From positions 1-64,000 of the forward strand of contig JAIXMG010000021.1 in the NCBI GenBank assembly GCA_025201345.1: a stretch of DNA of 64,000 nt, given 5' to 3'. The number at the start of each line of letters is the position of its first letter. The first letter of the stretch is position 1. Below are positions 10,883-23,712 of this stretch, piece by piece. Source of the DNA: Thamnidium elegans. Its lineage: Eukaryota > Mucoromycota > Mucoromycetes > Mucorales > Mucoraceae. The notes beneath the pieces are model-generated. The model worked only from the letters and a program-made list of their open reading frames with translations, ran no database searches and was not told where the DNA came from. Both the position numbers and the translations under genes were made by a program.

Positions 10883-11776
10883 AATATTTGATTTTTTGTT
10901 TCGATGTTATTCTAAAAAAAAATATCACCCTTTAAGTCTACCAATTTCATTTATGAATTAAATATGAAGAATATACTTAATCTCTAATTTTATAAACCAG
11001 TCATTTTGATAAATAAAAACCAATTTCATAAGAGGTGCCACCAATTTTATAGTGGCTTTATGTTCGTGTTTGGTATGAAAATACCAATTTCTATAGCAGT
11101 TTCATGCGGAAGTGCGGTACTATATCCACTAAGAGAAATTAGTGTCTGTCACTAATCAACAGATCACATTAGGTCATATCTACCAATTCTCTCGCCTATT
11201 GTATGGTAGTTTTTACACTAACTATTCCTAAATGCGTTATTTTTACTGTTATACATTCACTTTTAGTGATACACGATAATGTTTATTATTATGACGACGT
11301 CTGTGTATTACAAATAGGTAAGTTTTGATTAGTCAATAGGATGTAACCGTCTAACTTTAGGAACAATAGAATAATTTGAATGATTATTGCTATCGGTCGG
11401 TGTTATAGTATAACTGAATTTTTCGCAAGATGTACTAATGTTCTGCTTTATTGTAGAAGTAAATACGACATCAGTTCCGGTAGCAGTTGCTCATCTACCA
11501 CAATGATGTTCATAAATAAATAAAATGGTTCACTGACCATGTATTTGATTTAAGGTTTATTACCTTGGAAGAGATAAAGAACAAACATGATCAGCATAGA
11601 ACAAGTTTATTCGTTTGATAACACAATACATATAGCATATGCCCTTAAAAAAACAGCAACATTGAGATAAATTATATCATTAAATTATAATAAATAAAAC
11701 TCCATTACTTAAACTGCTAATATCAATATACTAATAAAAACAATAAGGTTTTATTTCAAGCGTAGCACATCTATTT
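10883..11776. other. Gene-free stretch
   Basis: No gene was recognised. Several blocks around 11000-11110 repeat the phrase ACCAATTT(C/T)ATA with changes. The region separates the family pseudogene from the 3' end of the Hsp70-like gene. Confidence 0.4.
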
Positions 11777-14700
11777 TTAAAACCGTTTTAAAGTCATTGG
11801 TTCTCCCACTTGTAAGAAATTAGGTATATTTATATCCTTATCCAACGTTGTTATTGAAAGTTTAAGAGAAGAGCAATGGCCTTGATACTTTACAGATACC
11901 ATGATGGGTAGATTACCATTTTCCACTCTACTTTTTTTAAAGTAAATAATACGACTATAAATAGTTTCATAGGCTGTATCAAATAAATCAAACTGTTCAT
12001 ACTCTAAGCCTTTAAACTCTTTCAGCTTCTGGATACCTATAAAAAAAAAGGTTTTAGCCATCCATATTATTTGATAAAAAAAAAGGTGTTACCTATATTG
12101 ATTTTTCTGGGACATGAATATTCATCCGTCATAAAGTAAAATATTTTATTTGATTGAGTATTACTTATAACACCACCTTTTTTCAAAAGAGAAAAAGCAA
12201 TATCATTTTTAATCACATAACTTTCTGTATCTACACTTTGAATTGCAAAAAACTTTACTGCTCCAACTGGAGTATATCCTATAGAAAATGAATAATCATT
12301 GCTAAATACGTGATGTAAAGTACCCATTTGAAATGCTCTATACAGCAGTGGTTGTTGGTTAAGGATTGGGCGTAAAATAATATGAGGTAATTCTGGTATA
12401 GTGAAAAAAGTCGTTTCAATTCCTTGCTCACTATTAAAATCTTCGGCTTCTTCTTTAAACATGTTCGCCAGTATACCTTGTAATTGTGAGTTACGGTTAA
12501 AATGTATCAAGTTGAAAAGGTATTTAATGAACGGATAGTTTCCAAAGATGTCCTTGTTTATTAATGAAGTTGATATAACACACGTGATATTCTGCAAGAC
12601 TGGCCTAAACGAAACCTCTAGTATATCATAGTCTGTCAAATGAACGCTACAGCTACATGATTTGGTCAGATATATACTGGTTTTTTCTTTGCTTTTTGTG
12701 GTTGAGTTTTCACCTAGGATCTATAAAATACGTAGAACAAAATATTAGCATATAAATAATAATAATAACGGCTTATACACTTCTTACACTATTAGAAATA
12801 TACCACTTAAGATTATTCACGAATTCATTTTTTGTCTTTAGTGAAAATAGTTCTGAAGTAACACTGCCATTGCTTGTAGTATGTTCTTTACACGATTGAA
12901 TTAATTGATTATTTTGTATAAAATTATTCCACATATTTAAACAAAGATCGTCGTATATATTCCGTATATAAATTATTTCGTCATGAAAGATAATTGCTTC
13001 CAGCTGCCCTTCAAGACTAGAATCAGTTACTACTTGGTGTAAAGTTAATTGTATATGTTCTTCGTGTAATTGAGCTAATACAAAGTAAGACTTGAGTGGA
13101 AATCCTAGCTTTAAAGACTGTTGGATAAAAGGCAGCAACCCCTCTCCTTGCGTAATAATTCTTAATTTCTGAAACTCGTCATCCTTCTGTACGAGACCAC
13201 TTTCAAACACAATTTTCTCAAAATCTTTTCTGGTTCCAATTACATTATCTAGTACCATCTTTTCTATAGAAACCGCGAATCCAGTTTTCATACCTTCATA
13301 CTGCAAATGAACAGGTAGCTTGCTTGATACTATTTCTTTCAAGTAGACCATATACATACCCAAAAACGCTTTAATATACTTTCGTTGTTTGATCGATACC
13401 AATGTTCCTTCAGAAAATGATAACGATTTCTGGTTAAGACCGACTTTTTTAAACATAGATTTTTTGATGTAATCCTTATAAGTCCGTAGAAATGCGTTGA
13501 AATGATCTCGATGTCTCAACACAACCGATGTCTCCTTCTCAATAAAATTTTCATTTAGTATCGCTTCTACTTCGCGCACGACTTCTTTTTTAACTGATGC
13601 ATCATTATCGACAGAAAAAAAATTTGAATCATTTAGCGAGTAAGTTTCGGCAAAAGGAATAAATCTAAATAAATGATTACTACTTTATTGCTACTGGTAC
13701 TACTTTTAATAAGAAACTTACCGATATTTTACGTTTAAAGTTGTTTCATTTAAGATATCATAAAAATAATCTAGCGAAGGTAAACTATAAAAAATATATA
13801 TTAGTTTGAAGTAATATTGGGATTTTTTTTAACGTCTATATCTCACCATTTTTCTGCTATAAAATAATCATGATTTAATATCTCTTTTACTAATCCATCA
13901 TCATTCAAAATAGAGCATGTCAATAAAGTAGACTTGTATGAAATATCTATTTTATATAAATATTAGTACCAAGTTGAAAAGGGAAATATTGTTTGATCTT
14001 ACCAATATTTATAATGGCATTTGGTCTAGCATTAAAGCACATGGATGATAATGTAGAATCTTCTGTTGGTACAATACGTGGTTTACAGTTTATGTCTGAA
14101 TTTTTAACGTTTTCAATAACACCCAAACTAGCTCCAGATACAATATCACCTAATGATATAGGGTTTAAATTCAATCGAGGGTCAACTACCGTAGTCATGG
14201 AGTTTAAATCAACCCTATTACGTTCCAACATCATTTTTAACCAGGAAAGCAAAGAAAAGTTACGTAACGCTTGAGAATGAATGTATGTGAAACTAGAAGA
14301 ATACGAATCCTGTAATACTAAAAATTCATATTTCTTCACAGTATTATATGAAATCAAATTCTTTAGGCTTTCTAAAAGTGGTTTGCTTATTTCTTCACAT
14401 AATTCATGAGGACCAACGGATCGTATATAAGCTTTTTGAGTCTCGTTTAATCTCCACCTTCTTTTACTGAAAGTACAATCTGCGGCTAATATAACATCTT
14501 TGCTATTATCATCGTCTTGATAAAACTCATATTTATCATCATCTTCATCTTCATCATTTTCATAAAATGGGTGTTCATCATATTCAAATTTATCATAACG
14601 ATCCTATTATTTACAGTTAATATTGAATCGTTTATTTCAAAAGGATTTCTATTTACTTTAGTGAGATAACTACCAATGTCAAATTTAAATGCAGCCACCA

Positions 14701-15392
14701 TCTCCATAACTCGATCTTGATCTGCATTCATGCCACCAGGAAACAACTTGGATTCAAAAAAAGATTTTATACTGTCTTTAATATCTTCAAAAGTAAAAAC
14801 TAAAGACATGGAACGTACAACTTTAGGAAACAATTTTGAATCATCGAAATCGAATCGAGTATTCATAGTAGATAATAAATCTAATTTGACTGATACTGTA
14901 CTGTTTTCAAAAAGTGACAATTGAGATAATATTGTATTTTGTCCTCTTTTAAAAGAATATCCTTGATGATTAAGTTCATCGAATCCGTAAAAGATGGATT
15001 CAATATCAGTGAAAAATAAAAGCCTATCATTGTTATCGTCTTTTGAGATCAAGTTGGATTGAATAAAAATAGAACGAATCATGACTTTTGCAATATATTC
15101 GTCCCATACTGAAGGGATAACAAACGCATAATGGATTGCATTCATAGTGGTAATTTCAGTTTTGTGTGATTCCATAGTTGCTTTTATTGTACAGTGTATA
15201 AAATCAGATACTGCTAGTAACAGAAATTTATCATCTTCATCCCATTGATTATTTTCTGTTTTAAAAATATTGTATAATTCGTCACGAAAATTTTCGACTT
15301 GTACAACATCCTTGTCTTCATTTTCATAGTACGCGTCGCCCCAATTCAATATTTTCGTTCTTTCTTTATTATAAATTATTCTATTTTTATTT
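11777..15392 (-). CDS. Hsp70-like ATPase domain protein (HSPA12-like), 5' end unresolved
   Basis: Seven exons on the minus strand: from about 15392 (acceptor ...ATTATAG) to 14657, 14603-14003, 13946-13847, 13784-13722, 13664-12788, 12720-12093 and 12036-11777. All joints are GT-AG and the frame closes over more than 1,070 codons. The first exon holds blocks typical of the actin-fold ATPase of Hsp70 relatives expanded in Mucoromycota: AFVIPSVWDEYIAKVMIRS, LLFFTDIESIFYGF, and VKLDLLSTMNTRFDFDD in the phosphate-2 region. The second holds a very acidic insert (D/E run) and VSGASLGVIENV. The phosphate-1 motif (DFGTT-type) is not in these exons, so one or more 5' exons are missing from the model, lost, or upstream beyond recognition. 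Such proteins are likely cytosolic; their clients are unknown. It is close to, and divergent from, a kelch pseudogene. Confidence 0.75.
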
Positions 15393-15967
15393 CTATAATA
15401 GTTATAAAAAGTAAGATGTATTGTTGTATTAAACCTACATTATATATATTATTTATTATATATACATTATGATATTTTTTGAGTTGGAAGAAGATCGACT
15501 CAAGTTAGGACACAAATAGGCACAGGTATTTTTTCTTCCCATGTCTATATTATAAAAAAGATGCTGAATAAACATGGATAGTACACTTATTCTCAGTAAT
15601 AATACTTACAAATTATTGCGCAATCACTGTGTTGATGGAGGTCGTATACATTTTCCATATTGAAATATAAAAACGAAAGAAGAAAAGGGGAACATTGATT
15701 TTGAGACTAAAATAAAAGTATATGGAACATAATGTTGTGGTACAAACCTAAGGAGTGTCAAATTTCTGTGACGGAATGCGTTTCGTATTACCTTGGTCTT
15801 AAACATTGTATTAAACTTTCGTTTTATTAACGTATTATCTAACAAAACAGTCTTATCGAATGATTGTTCACTCATATGAAGTCCCGTTATATTACGGTCT
15901 AGTTGTATATTCAAATAAAGAATCAGGCTCATTTGATCATCGTTTATCTCCTCACATTTCTTAAAAA

Positions 15968-17231
15968 ATGACAGTGGAGACTAAATACCATGCAACTTTA
16001 GATTGTGTTCCTCGTTTACAAAATTAAAATTATCCCTTTTTTTTAGACTGTAAAAGGAACGACGCCTTGTAAAAGATATGGCCATACAGTTACGCTTTGG
16101 GATAACTTTAATATTGTCTTTGGTACGTTTAAAAAGTGGTTAGAATTATTACACGACTAAATTATATACTCACATATATATATAGGTGGCTGTATCGAGT
16201 CTCATGAATATTTAAATGATGTCCATATGTTCGATATACAGAAACAAATTGGTTTCAACAAGATATAAAAGACATCGTACCCGCACGATACTTGCATAGC
16301 GCATCCGTGTACGACAATAAATTATATATATTTATAGTGGATTTGCAAAGAATACAGAAGGTAAGAATTTTCTTATTTATTGATAAACAAATAACCAATT
16401 CAAGAACTCTTTTTAGTTATTTACGTATTAGATGAATTGAGTATACTCGGTTAAAATCATTTATCTGGTCAAGTATCATAATATACCTGTTCGTTATGAT
16501 CATTCTGCTACCTTAGTAGGTCATAAAATATATATTTACGGCAGTAAAGATGAACATGGAAAAGTCGTACCTGATTTATATGTAGTCAGTTTAGATACTC
16601 CACCTTATACACCTGATCTTGTATTAAAAAGTTGTAAAAATATAGAATTATTAAAAAGTCCACCCTTTTGTGAATATATATATGGAAAGTTATTAGTGTT
16701 TGGTAGATATGTCACAAATAATAATAATTAAGGTTCTATGTATGGTTTATGGAAGTTGGGCTTAGATACAACTGAACGAACTAGAGAGGAGTGTAACGCT
16801 AGCTTTGATATCGGCGTACGGAATTATTTTACGACTATAACTGAAAATACTAAAAATAATGATGAACAACAAGTCTCTAGTAATAATTTACTCTTTCTTG
16901 GAAATACTGACTCAATTCGACCAAAAGGGTATGACCACTTTCGGTATGTTATCTATTTACTTTTATAATGCTATTATATAATGCTAATATATGTATATAT
17001 ATATAAAAGAGACGCATTAGTGATTAAAGATGAATCGCTTGGATTATATGTTACACCATTTTTAGTACAAGTGCCTTGTGAATTCAGTAGGTTATCAAAT
17101 AACTCCAATCTATCAGACTTTGTTATTGTTCTATCAAACAATAGCAAATAGATTTTTTTTACCAAAAAAAACAAGGGTATGTCTTTGGTATTAAATCAAC
17201 ATAAATAAAAATAGGTCGAACCAAGGATTCT
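15968..17231 (+). pseudogene. Decayed kelch-repeat gene, possibly with a BTB start
   Basis: Kelch-like blades can be read: CKRYGHTVTLWDNFNIVFGG then IESHEYLNDVHMFDI across an intron (about 16120-16185), ARYLHSASVYDNKLYI, and YDHSATLVGHKIYIYGS, with downstream blades. The frame is broken: a shift at ~16325 before SGFAKNTE, another between ~16450 and 16470, and an in-frame TAA at ~16729 followed by continuing homology (GSMYGLWKLGLD). The last exon (17008-17150) contains LSDFVIVLSNNS, which resembles the start of a BTB domain, and then stops. Intact relatives would be cytosolic adaptor proteins. Multiple disruptions make a functional product unlikely. Confidence 0.7.
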
Positions 17232-20200
17232 TTAATTTCTTCTTCCTATTAAGAAGGAACTGCAAACACGTAATAAAGCGTATCCATATATTTACAACTA
17301 AACTTATCATCTTTAAAGATATAATGAGTAGTTAATCTCTGCAAAATATATCTATTTGTACATTATCTTCACTATCACTTTTTACATCAGTTTCCACCAA
17401 AGTATCCTAATCCCCTCATCATGGCCTTTAAAAGACTTGAAGGTAAATATTAAAGAATATATTATTTAATAAAAAGAAGATAAAAGTAATCATATTTCTA
17501 ATTTAAAAAAGGAATACATGTAACAAGAGCAACTATCTATTTTTCTAAGCGAAGTTTGTCAATGTTTTCATAATTAAACTAAGTATTGCGTAAGAAAACG
17601 AAGGCTTTTACTTACCGTATGACAGAGTTCAGCTTTTTTTTTTTTGCATTTATTTAATAATTCAATTAGGAAATTCCTAATTGTACCTTGAGTTAAAAGT
17701 AAATTCAGTAACATTTATTTTAACACAAGATGATTACTGAACACATAAACACAGTTTGAAAAAAAGTCAAATTTAGAAGAACTTTCCATGAATAACGCCA
17801 TCTCTTTCTTTCTTTCTTTTTTCTCAAAGGGACGGACAGAGGAAGATATATCTGCTACACAGGAACATAAAGTTGAGAAAGTTTCTCGACCGCCTTTTTT
17901 TTCTAGAAAAAATAAAATAATGGTCATTATCGACTTTGATGTGTATGTAAGCGTATGACTTCTTTTGAGTTTGTGCTTCATTTAAAATCTCTCTCTTTTT
18001 ATCGGCTAATAAATCCTTACTGAAAAAAAAAAAAAAATTCCATTATATACATAGTATTCATGATTTATGGGATAGCGCGAGAAAATATTTGGTGATTAAA
18101 ACATATTACCATGCATTCTAACTTTCTTTGTATTACTCAGATACAGGACACAGCATTTATTAGGTACAGATATACCTTGTTACTTATTTATTTTTATTCT
18201 CTTCACTCAATTAACTGTAATGACGGATCAATATAGATACAATATACGGATAGGCTATTCTCTCTCTCTCTCTCTCTCCTTTACGTTTAGAAAAAACAAG
18301 GTTTCATTTAAGTAATACTGTTGCTTCCTTTTTTCCGCACTCACCAATTTAATTTATATTTATGTACCAAATATTACACCAAAAAACTATAAGAAGTAAA
18401 AATGGCTGGGTAAAGGAATCTTTGGTAAATAAATGAACTAGGAATTTTTTGATGCGTGCGAATTAATGCCATCTTCAAGTATACGTATGAGTATCTTTTA
18501 TACAATTTTTGGTTACAGCATACACTACAATAGTAATCATCTTTCACCAATCTCTTGCTCTTCTAGGATAGTGAGATTTTACTTATACTATTAAAAATAT
18601 TCATTATATGCATACTAAATTAACTCGCATTAATCGGTTACTTTCGCGCTTTCAAAAAAAAAAGGATATCGATACTTTAAATTGTTGCCTTTTATTTAGA
18701 TGAATACAATTCAATTCAATACTTTATCTGAACGAGTTTATCCTGTAAACCTTTTCCTACAATCATTACCAATTGTCTAACATGAAAATATTGTTTCTTT
18801 TTTTAAGATAAAAAAGTGATAAAAATATTGAGATTACACTATGGTCATACAAAAAAAAATCAATTGCTATTAGTAGACTTTCTTTCTAAATTTGGTCCTC
18901 TCTTTTTTTTTTACAAATAGAGATTTTTAGACATGTGAACCAAGTTCTCTACTTGTAACCATTTTGTGTTGTTTATATGGATCTCTAGTTACACAAATCA
19001 GTTTCTATACCAATTGAGATTGTTTATAGCATGAATTGTCATTTATAATATCAGTTAGTTACAAATGCCAGTACTGGCTATTTATATAATATTCTGTTAC
19101 AAATACCGAAGAAGATAGATAGTAGATTATTCTGATAGTAGAGGGAGTTTTTTTTTTTCCATGGTGGGTCCTTTTTTTTTTTTTTCTTCGTGACCAAAAA
19201 AATAAAATAAATCGAAATGTAAAATACGTATCTCTAATAATAAAACAAGACTAGTATAAAGGTCACCTAATAACGTTTCATCCTAACCATCATCTCCAAA
19301 CATATATGTCCTAATTAAGTAAGTGAACTATATGCGCCACTGTCTATCGATAAATAACCCGAAAAAAAAATACTGCAACTCATTTTTAACGACACCATTT
19401 TTTTTTAGTCAATAAAAACTTTGAACCTTTAAATCAATTTTCTATTAAATTAGTTTACTCAAATAACTAAATGACTTGTTGGTAGGGATGTTAGAACGGG
19501 CCCTGTAACTATAATTAATTTTATATGAACTTTTTTTTTTTTTTTTTTTTTTTTGCTGGGTATAAAAAGGTTGGAGGTAATACCAGTTTCACGATCGAGT
19601 GTGGAACAAGAAGTGTACGAGGAAAACATAAACATGGTCTGGGTATATAATATTAATATTATAGATATGAAGATACAACTAGCATCATTCATGCTTTTTC
19701 CTTTTTTTCTGCATTCTAAAAGTTACTAGTAAACTGTAGTAATGATAATTTATAAGTAATACAGTAAGACGCAACAATAGGTACAAATGTTAGTCTTCTG
19801 CATATACTTACACGAGTTTTAATCTTGAAGAGAGGAAACAGATATCCGTTAAAAAAAAAAATCACGAGAAGAAAATAGTCTATAACGTTTTTAATAAAGT
19901 TACACGGCTTTTATATATTTAAAATTAGTTAAAAGCTTTTTTAATCCAAGGTGTAATATTATTTGCATATCTTGATTGGCGAATATATGTATTTTAGAAA
20001 ATGGGAATCCACTATATACCTTTTTTTTTTTAAACTCATAATTTCTAGTAATAAAAAAACCCTTTTGACCAATATTGGAAGTTTACACCTAATTTAAGTA
20101 GTCCGTTCCAAATTAAGTTCTGTGTGTTTATGTTACTTTGAGAAGGGAAAGATCGACCTGGTATGTTAATCTTAAAAAAAAAAAAAATTGAGCTCGTCTT

Positions 20201-20499
20201 TTTAAAATTTTGATATATATTTCATTTATGGGTGTACAACATAAACGCAGTATGACAAATACTATAAATTCTTACTATTATAGGACTTTCTTCCTAAACT
20301 TGGTTACTTTACCAAAAGACAGTGTTTTAAAACATGTGCATTGAATACGTTTATATCGTATATTTCATTTAAACCGGGATTTTTTTCTTTTTCAGAAGCA
20401 ATTTTTGCATTATATATTTCTACTTTATTATTACACAAAGAGATTGCAACTTATGTATACAATATTGTGCGAAAAAGCTTGAAATCTCGAGCAAAGAAA
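17232..20499. other. Gene-free AT-rich stretch with microsatellites
   Basis: No gene was supported. It contains a CT microsatellite (about 18258-18280), long T or A runs (for example 19531-19553) and scattered short open frames with low-complexity translations, such as 17715-17981 and 19459-19692 on the minus strand. It may hold distal regulatory sequence of the protease gene downstream. Confidence 0.5.
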
Positions 20500-20651
20500 A
20501 AACCCCATATATATAGCCAGCTTTTTCTTTTTTTCTTTTTTTTTTTATTAACTTCAACTTTACTTTCTTCCTCCCCCCAATAGCTATCCTTCCCCCCCCC
20601 CTTTTCCTTCCTTCTTTTTATCTGACTCGATAAACTAATTTTTAAAAAAAA
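20500..20651 (+). promoter_or_regulatory. Core promoter and pyrimidine-rich leader of the protease gene
   Basis: CATATATATAGCC near 20506 is a TATA-like motif. It is followed by about 100 bases of mostly T and C (20520-20625), then TAACTAATTTTTAAAAAAAA directly before the ATG at 20652. TATA plus a CT-rich block just ahead of the start is a common arrangement for highly expressed fungal genes. Confidence 0.45.
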
Positions 20652-21439
20652 ATGAAAAAATCTTCATTCACATATTTCCCAATTGTGGTAGCAGGTGTCT
20701 GTTTAGCCGTCTTTGTCATGACAGCTGATGCCATCACCATCAACCACCCAAAATACAACAAAGGATCCACCAACATTATTCCCGGTCGATATATTGTTAG
20801 CTTCTCTGGTAAAGAAAATAATGCAGGTACATCTTTTGCCCAATCCGTTCCCAAGGAAGCTGATCTCAAGGTCACTCAAAAGTACTCTCACGAATTCTTT
20901 AACGGTGTTTCAATTAACTTGGATACCACTGATGAGTCTGTTCATGCCTCTGCTTTAAAGTCTATTCTTGACCGATCTGATGTTCGATCCGTTTCACCTG
21001 TTCGTCTTATTAAACGTCCTGAAGTTATCATTGAAAAGAAAAAGAAGTCCAAGAGAGCCGCTGCTGCTGCTTCTGTATTACCTCATGCTATGACTCAAGT
21101 TGATAAGGTTCATAAAGAACTTAAGAAGAAGGGTAAAGGTATTCTTGTAGCCGTACTTGATACTGGTAAGTTTCCTGAATTTATTAAAAAAAGTTTTTGT
21201 TTTGAAAATCTAAATAATTTGTAATTAGGTATTGATTATTTACATCCTGCTTTGGGAGGTGGTTTCGGTAAAGGTTTCAAGGTAACTAAAGGCTACGATT
21301 TAGTCGGTGATGCCTATACTGGTGGCAATACTCCTAAACCTGATAGTGATCCACTTGATAACTGCGGTGCTGCTTCAGGTGCTTCTGGTCACGGTACTCA
21401 CGTCTCTGGTATTATTGCTGGTTTCGATGCTGCCACAGT

Positions 21440-21471
<32 letters not shown>

Positions 21472-23494
21472 CGAATGACTTTTTTTTTAAAAAAAAAAAA
21501 ATGGTACTAAATATATAAAATTCTAGAACTTTACCGGTGTTGCACCTGAAGCAAACCTTGCCATGTACAGAGTTTTCGGTTGTGATGGTCAAGTAACCAA
21601 TGACATAGTTATTAAGGGTCTCTTGATGGCCTTTGATGGAGGAGCTGATGTTATTAACCTCAGTTTGGGTGAAACCAATTCATGGGGAGAGACTAGTGAT
21701 TCTGAAGCTGCCATTGTCAACAAAATTGTATCCAAGGGAGTTAGTGTTATTATCTCTGCTGGTAACTCTGGTGCTGAAGGTATCTATACTGTTGGTCAAC
21801 CCAGTACCTCTACCTCCGCTTTCTCTATTGCCTCTGTTGAAAACAACTATTACGTTGCCAAGGAACTTACTGCTACTGGTCTCAAGACTCCTATCCTTTA
21901 CACTCCCAGCGGTGAAGATAATATTGCTAACGGAGCCGTTGTTATCTCTGATAAGACTGCAGGTAACCCCGCCGACTCTTGTACTCCTGAACAAATTTCT
22001 GCTGATGTCAAGGGAAAGATTGCTCTTATTCAAAGAGGTACTTGTGCTTTTGCCGATAAGGCTAATAATGCTGCTAAGGCTGGTGCCGTTGGTGTTATTA
22101 TCTATAACAATGTTGCCGGATCTATCTCTGCTTCTGTTCCCGGTGTCTCTGTCCCTGTTATTTCCATCTCTAACGCTGATGGTAAGGCTCTTGTTGCTGC
22201 TATTCAAAAGGGTGCTGTCACTCTTACTTTCAACCGCGATGGTTCCTTGAACCCTGTTGCCAACGGCAATACCGTTTCTACTTTCTCTAGTAATGGTGCT
22301 GAATCTGAACTTAACTTTAAGCCTAATATTGCTGGTATTGGTGGTACTGTTTACTCTACTTTGCCTCGTTATCTTGATAGCTGGGGTGTTATGTCTGTAA
22401 GTAAAAGAAATAAAAAAAAATATAAAAAAATACTAATATTTCAATTTTTGCAGGGTACTTCTATGGCTGCTCCTTATGTTGCTGGTTCTGTTGCTTTATA
22501 CATTCAAGCTGAAGGTAACAAGAAGAGACAAGCTATTAAATACGTCCATGAACATTTCCAAAACTACGCTTTACCCGTCAAGGTTTATGAATCTTCTGCT
22601 ATTGATACTCCTGTCCGTCAAGGTGCCGGCCTTGTTCAAGTCTACGATGCCATTACTCAAAAGTCTCATGTCTCCCCCGCTGAAATTTCTTTCAAGGATA
22701 GTGCTAATACTAAAGCCAAGACTCAAACTATTACCATCACTAACCACGGTTCAAAGACCATCTCTTACCAATTAAAGAACGATGTTGCTACCGGTCTCTC
22801 TCCTTATGATTTTAAGGCCTCTGGTTATACTCCTCTTGAACCTGCTGAAAACACTGTCGCTGCTGCCAAATTACGTTTCTCTTCCAAGACCTTTAAGCTC
22901 TCTGCTGGTAAGTCCAAGAAGATTACTGTTACCGTTACGCCTCCCAAGACCAATGCTCGTGATCATATCTTTTATGGTGGTTTTATTCACATTGTCTCCA
23001 AGCAAAAATCTAACGGTAAAGATATCAAAGTTCCTTACTTTGGTGTTGTTGGTTCTCAAAAGACACTCCCTATCTTTGATGCTGGATTCCCTACCATTAT
23101 TGATATTAAGAGTAAAGAATATGGACCTAAAGATACTTTCACCTTTGATCGTTCTGTTTCCAACTCCTTCCCTATTGCTGTTCTTAGATTGTTAACCCCC
23201 TCCAAGACCATTAAGGCTGAACTTTTAGATGCCAAGACCAAGAAGTCTGTTGGTACTTTCTTGACTGGCTTGGATTTCGTTGGTCGTAATTTCCTTACTG
23301 GTGATAACCAATATAGTCAACGCGTATGGGATGGTACTTATATCCCTGCTGCTATTCCCGATTCTCCTTTCCCTATTCCTGCTCCTGCCGGTACTTATCT
23401 CTGGCGTTTCAGTGCTTTAAAGTTACTTGGTAACCCCAAGACCAAGAAAGATTGGGAAGTTTATACTTCTGGTCCTATTGTTCTCAAGAACTAA
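20652..23494 (+). CDS. Secreted subtilisin-like serine protease (S8) with PA domain
   Basis: Four exons (20652-21165, 21229-21437, 21527-22396, 22454-23494) give 877 residues. The start is a signal peptide (MKKSSFTYFPIVVAGVCLAV, cleaved near ADA). A propeptide-like segment (PGRYIVSFSGKE) and a lysine-rich linker follow. The catalytic triad is visible: Asp in AVLDTGIDYLHP (spanning intron 1), His in GHGTHVSGIIAG, Ser in GTSMAAPYVAG, with the oxyanion Asn in IISAGNSGAEG. Intron 3 falls directly before GTSMA. A PA-type insert (about residues 380-480; GKIALIQRGTCAFADKANNA) separates Asn and Ser, as in Vpr and lactocepin-type enzymes. The C-terminal part is Fn3-like beta-sandwich sequence. It is likely an extracellular protease for nutrient release. 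Codon use is richer in C-ending codons than in most neighbours, consistent with high expression. Confidence 0.93.
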
Positions 23495-23712
23495 AGTCAC
23501 TATCTCCTATCCTTTTAAGATAATTCTTACAATAATAATAATAATAAAAAACCTTAATCATTGCTGTAAACATACAAACAAATACATTCTTACATTTAAA
23601 ATATGGAAGTTTTTTTTTTTTTTTTTTTTTTCGTGAACTCCGAATATTAATGATAAAAAGAAAATGACCCCCCTTTTTTTTCATTTTCTTTTCATAAAAG
23701 TTCTTTTTCATC

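Noticed and set aside
13993..14274. Plus-strand frame of 93 codons
   Set aside because: Antisense shadow of exon 2 of the Hsp70-like gene.
15624..15932. 102-codon minus-strand frame as the missing 5' exon of the Hsp70-like gene
   Set aside because: It lacks the expected phosphate-1 motif, and no splice pair joining it in frame was found; kept only as an unresolved possibility.
21633..22250. 205-codon leucine-rich plus-strand frame, and similar frames at 22476-22775 and 22782-23195
   Set aside because: They are alternative frames of the subtilisin-like protease, whose catalytic motifs, splice sites and codon bias are in the other frame.
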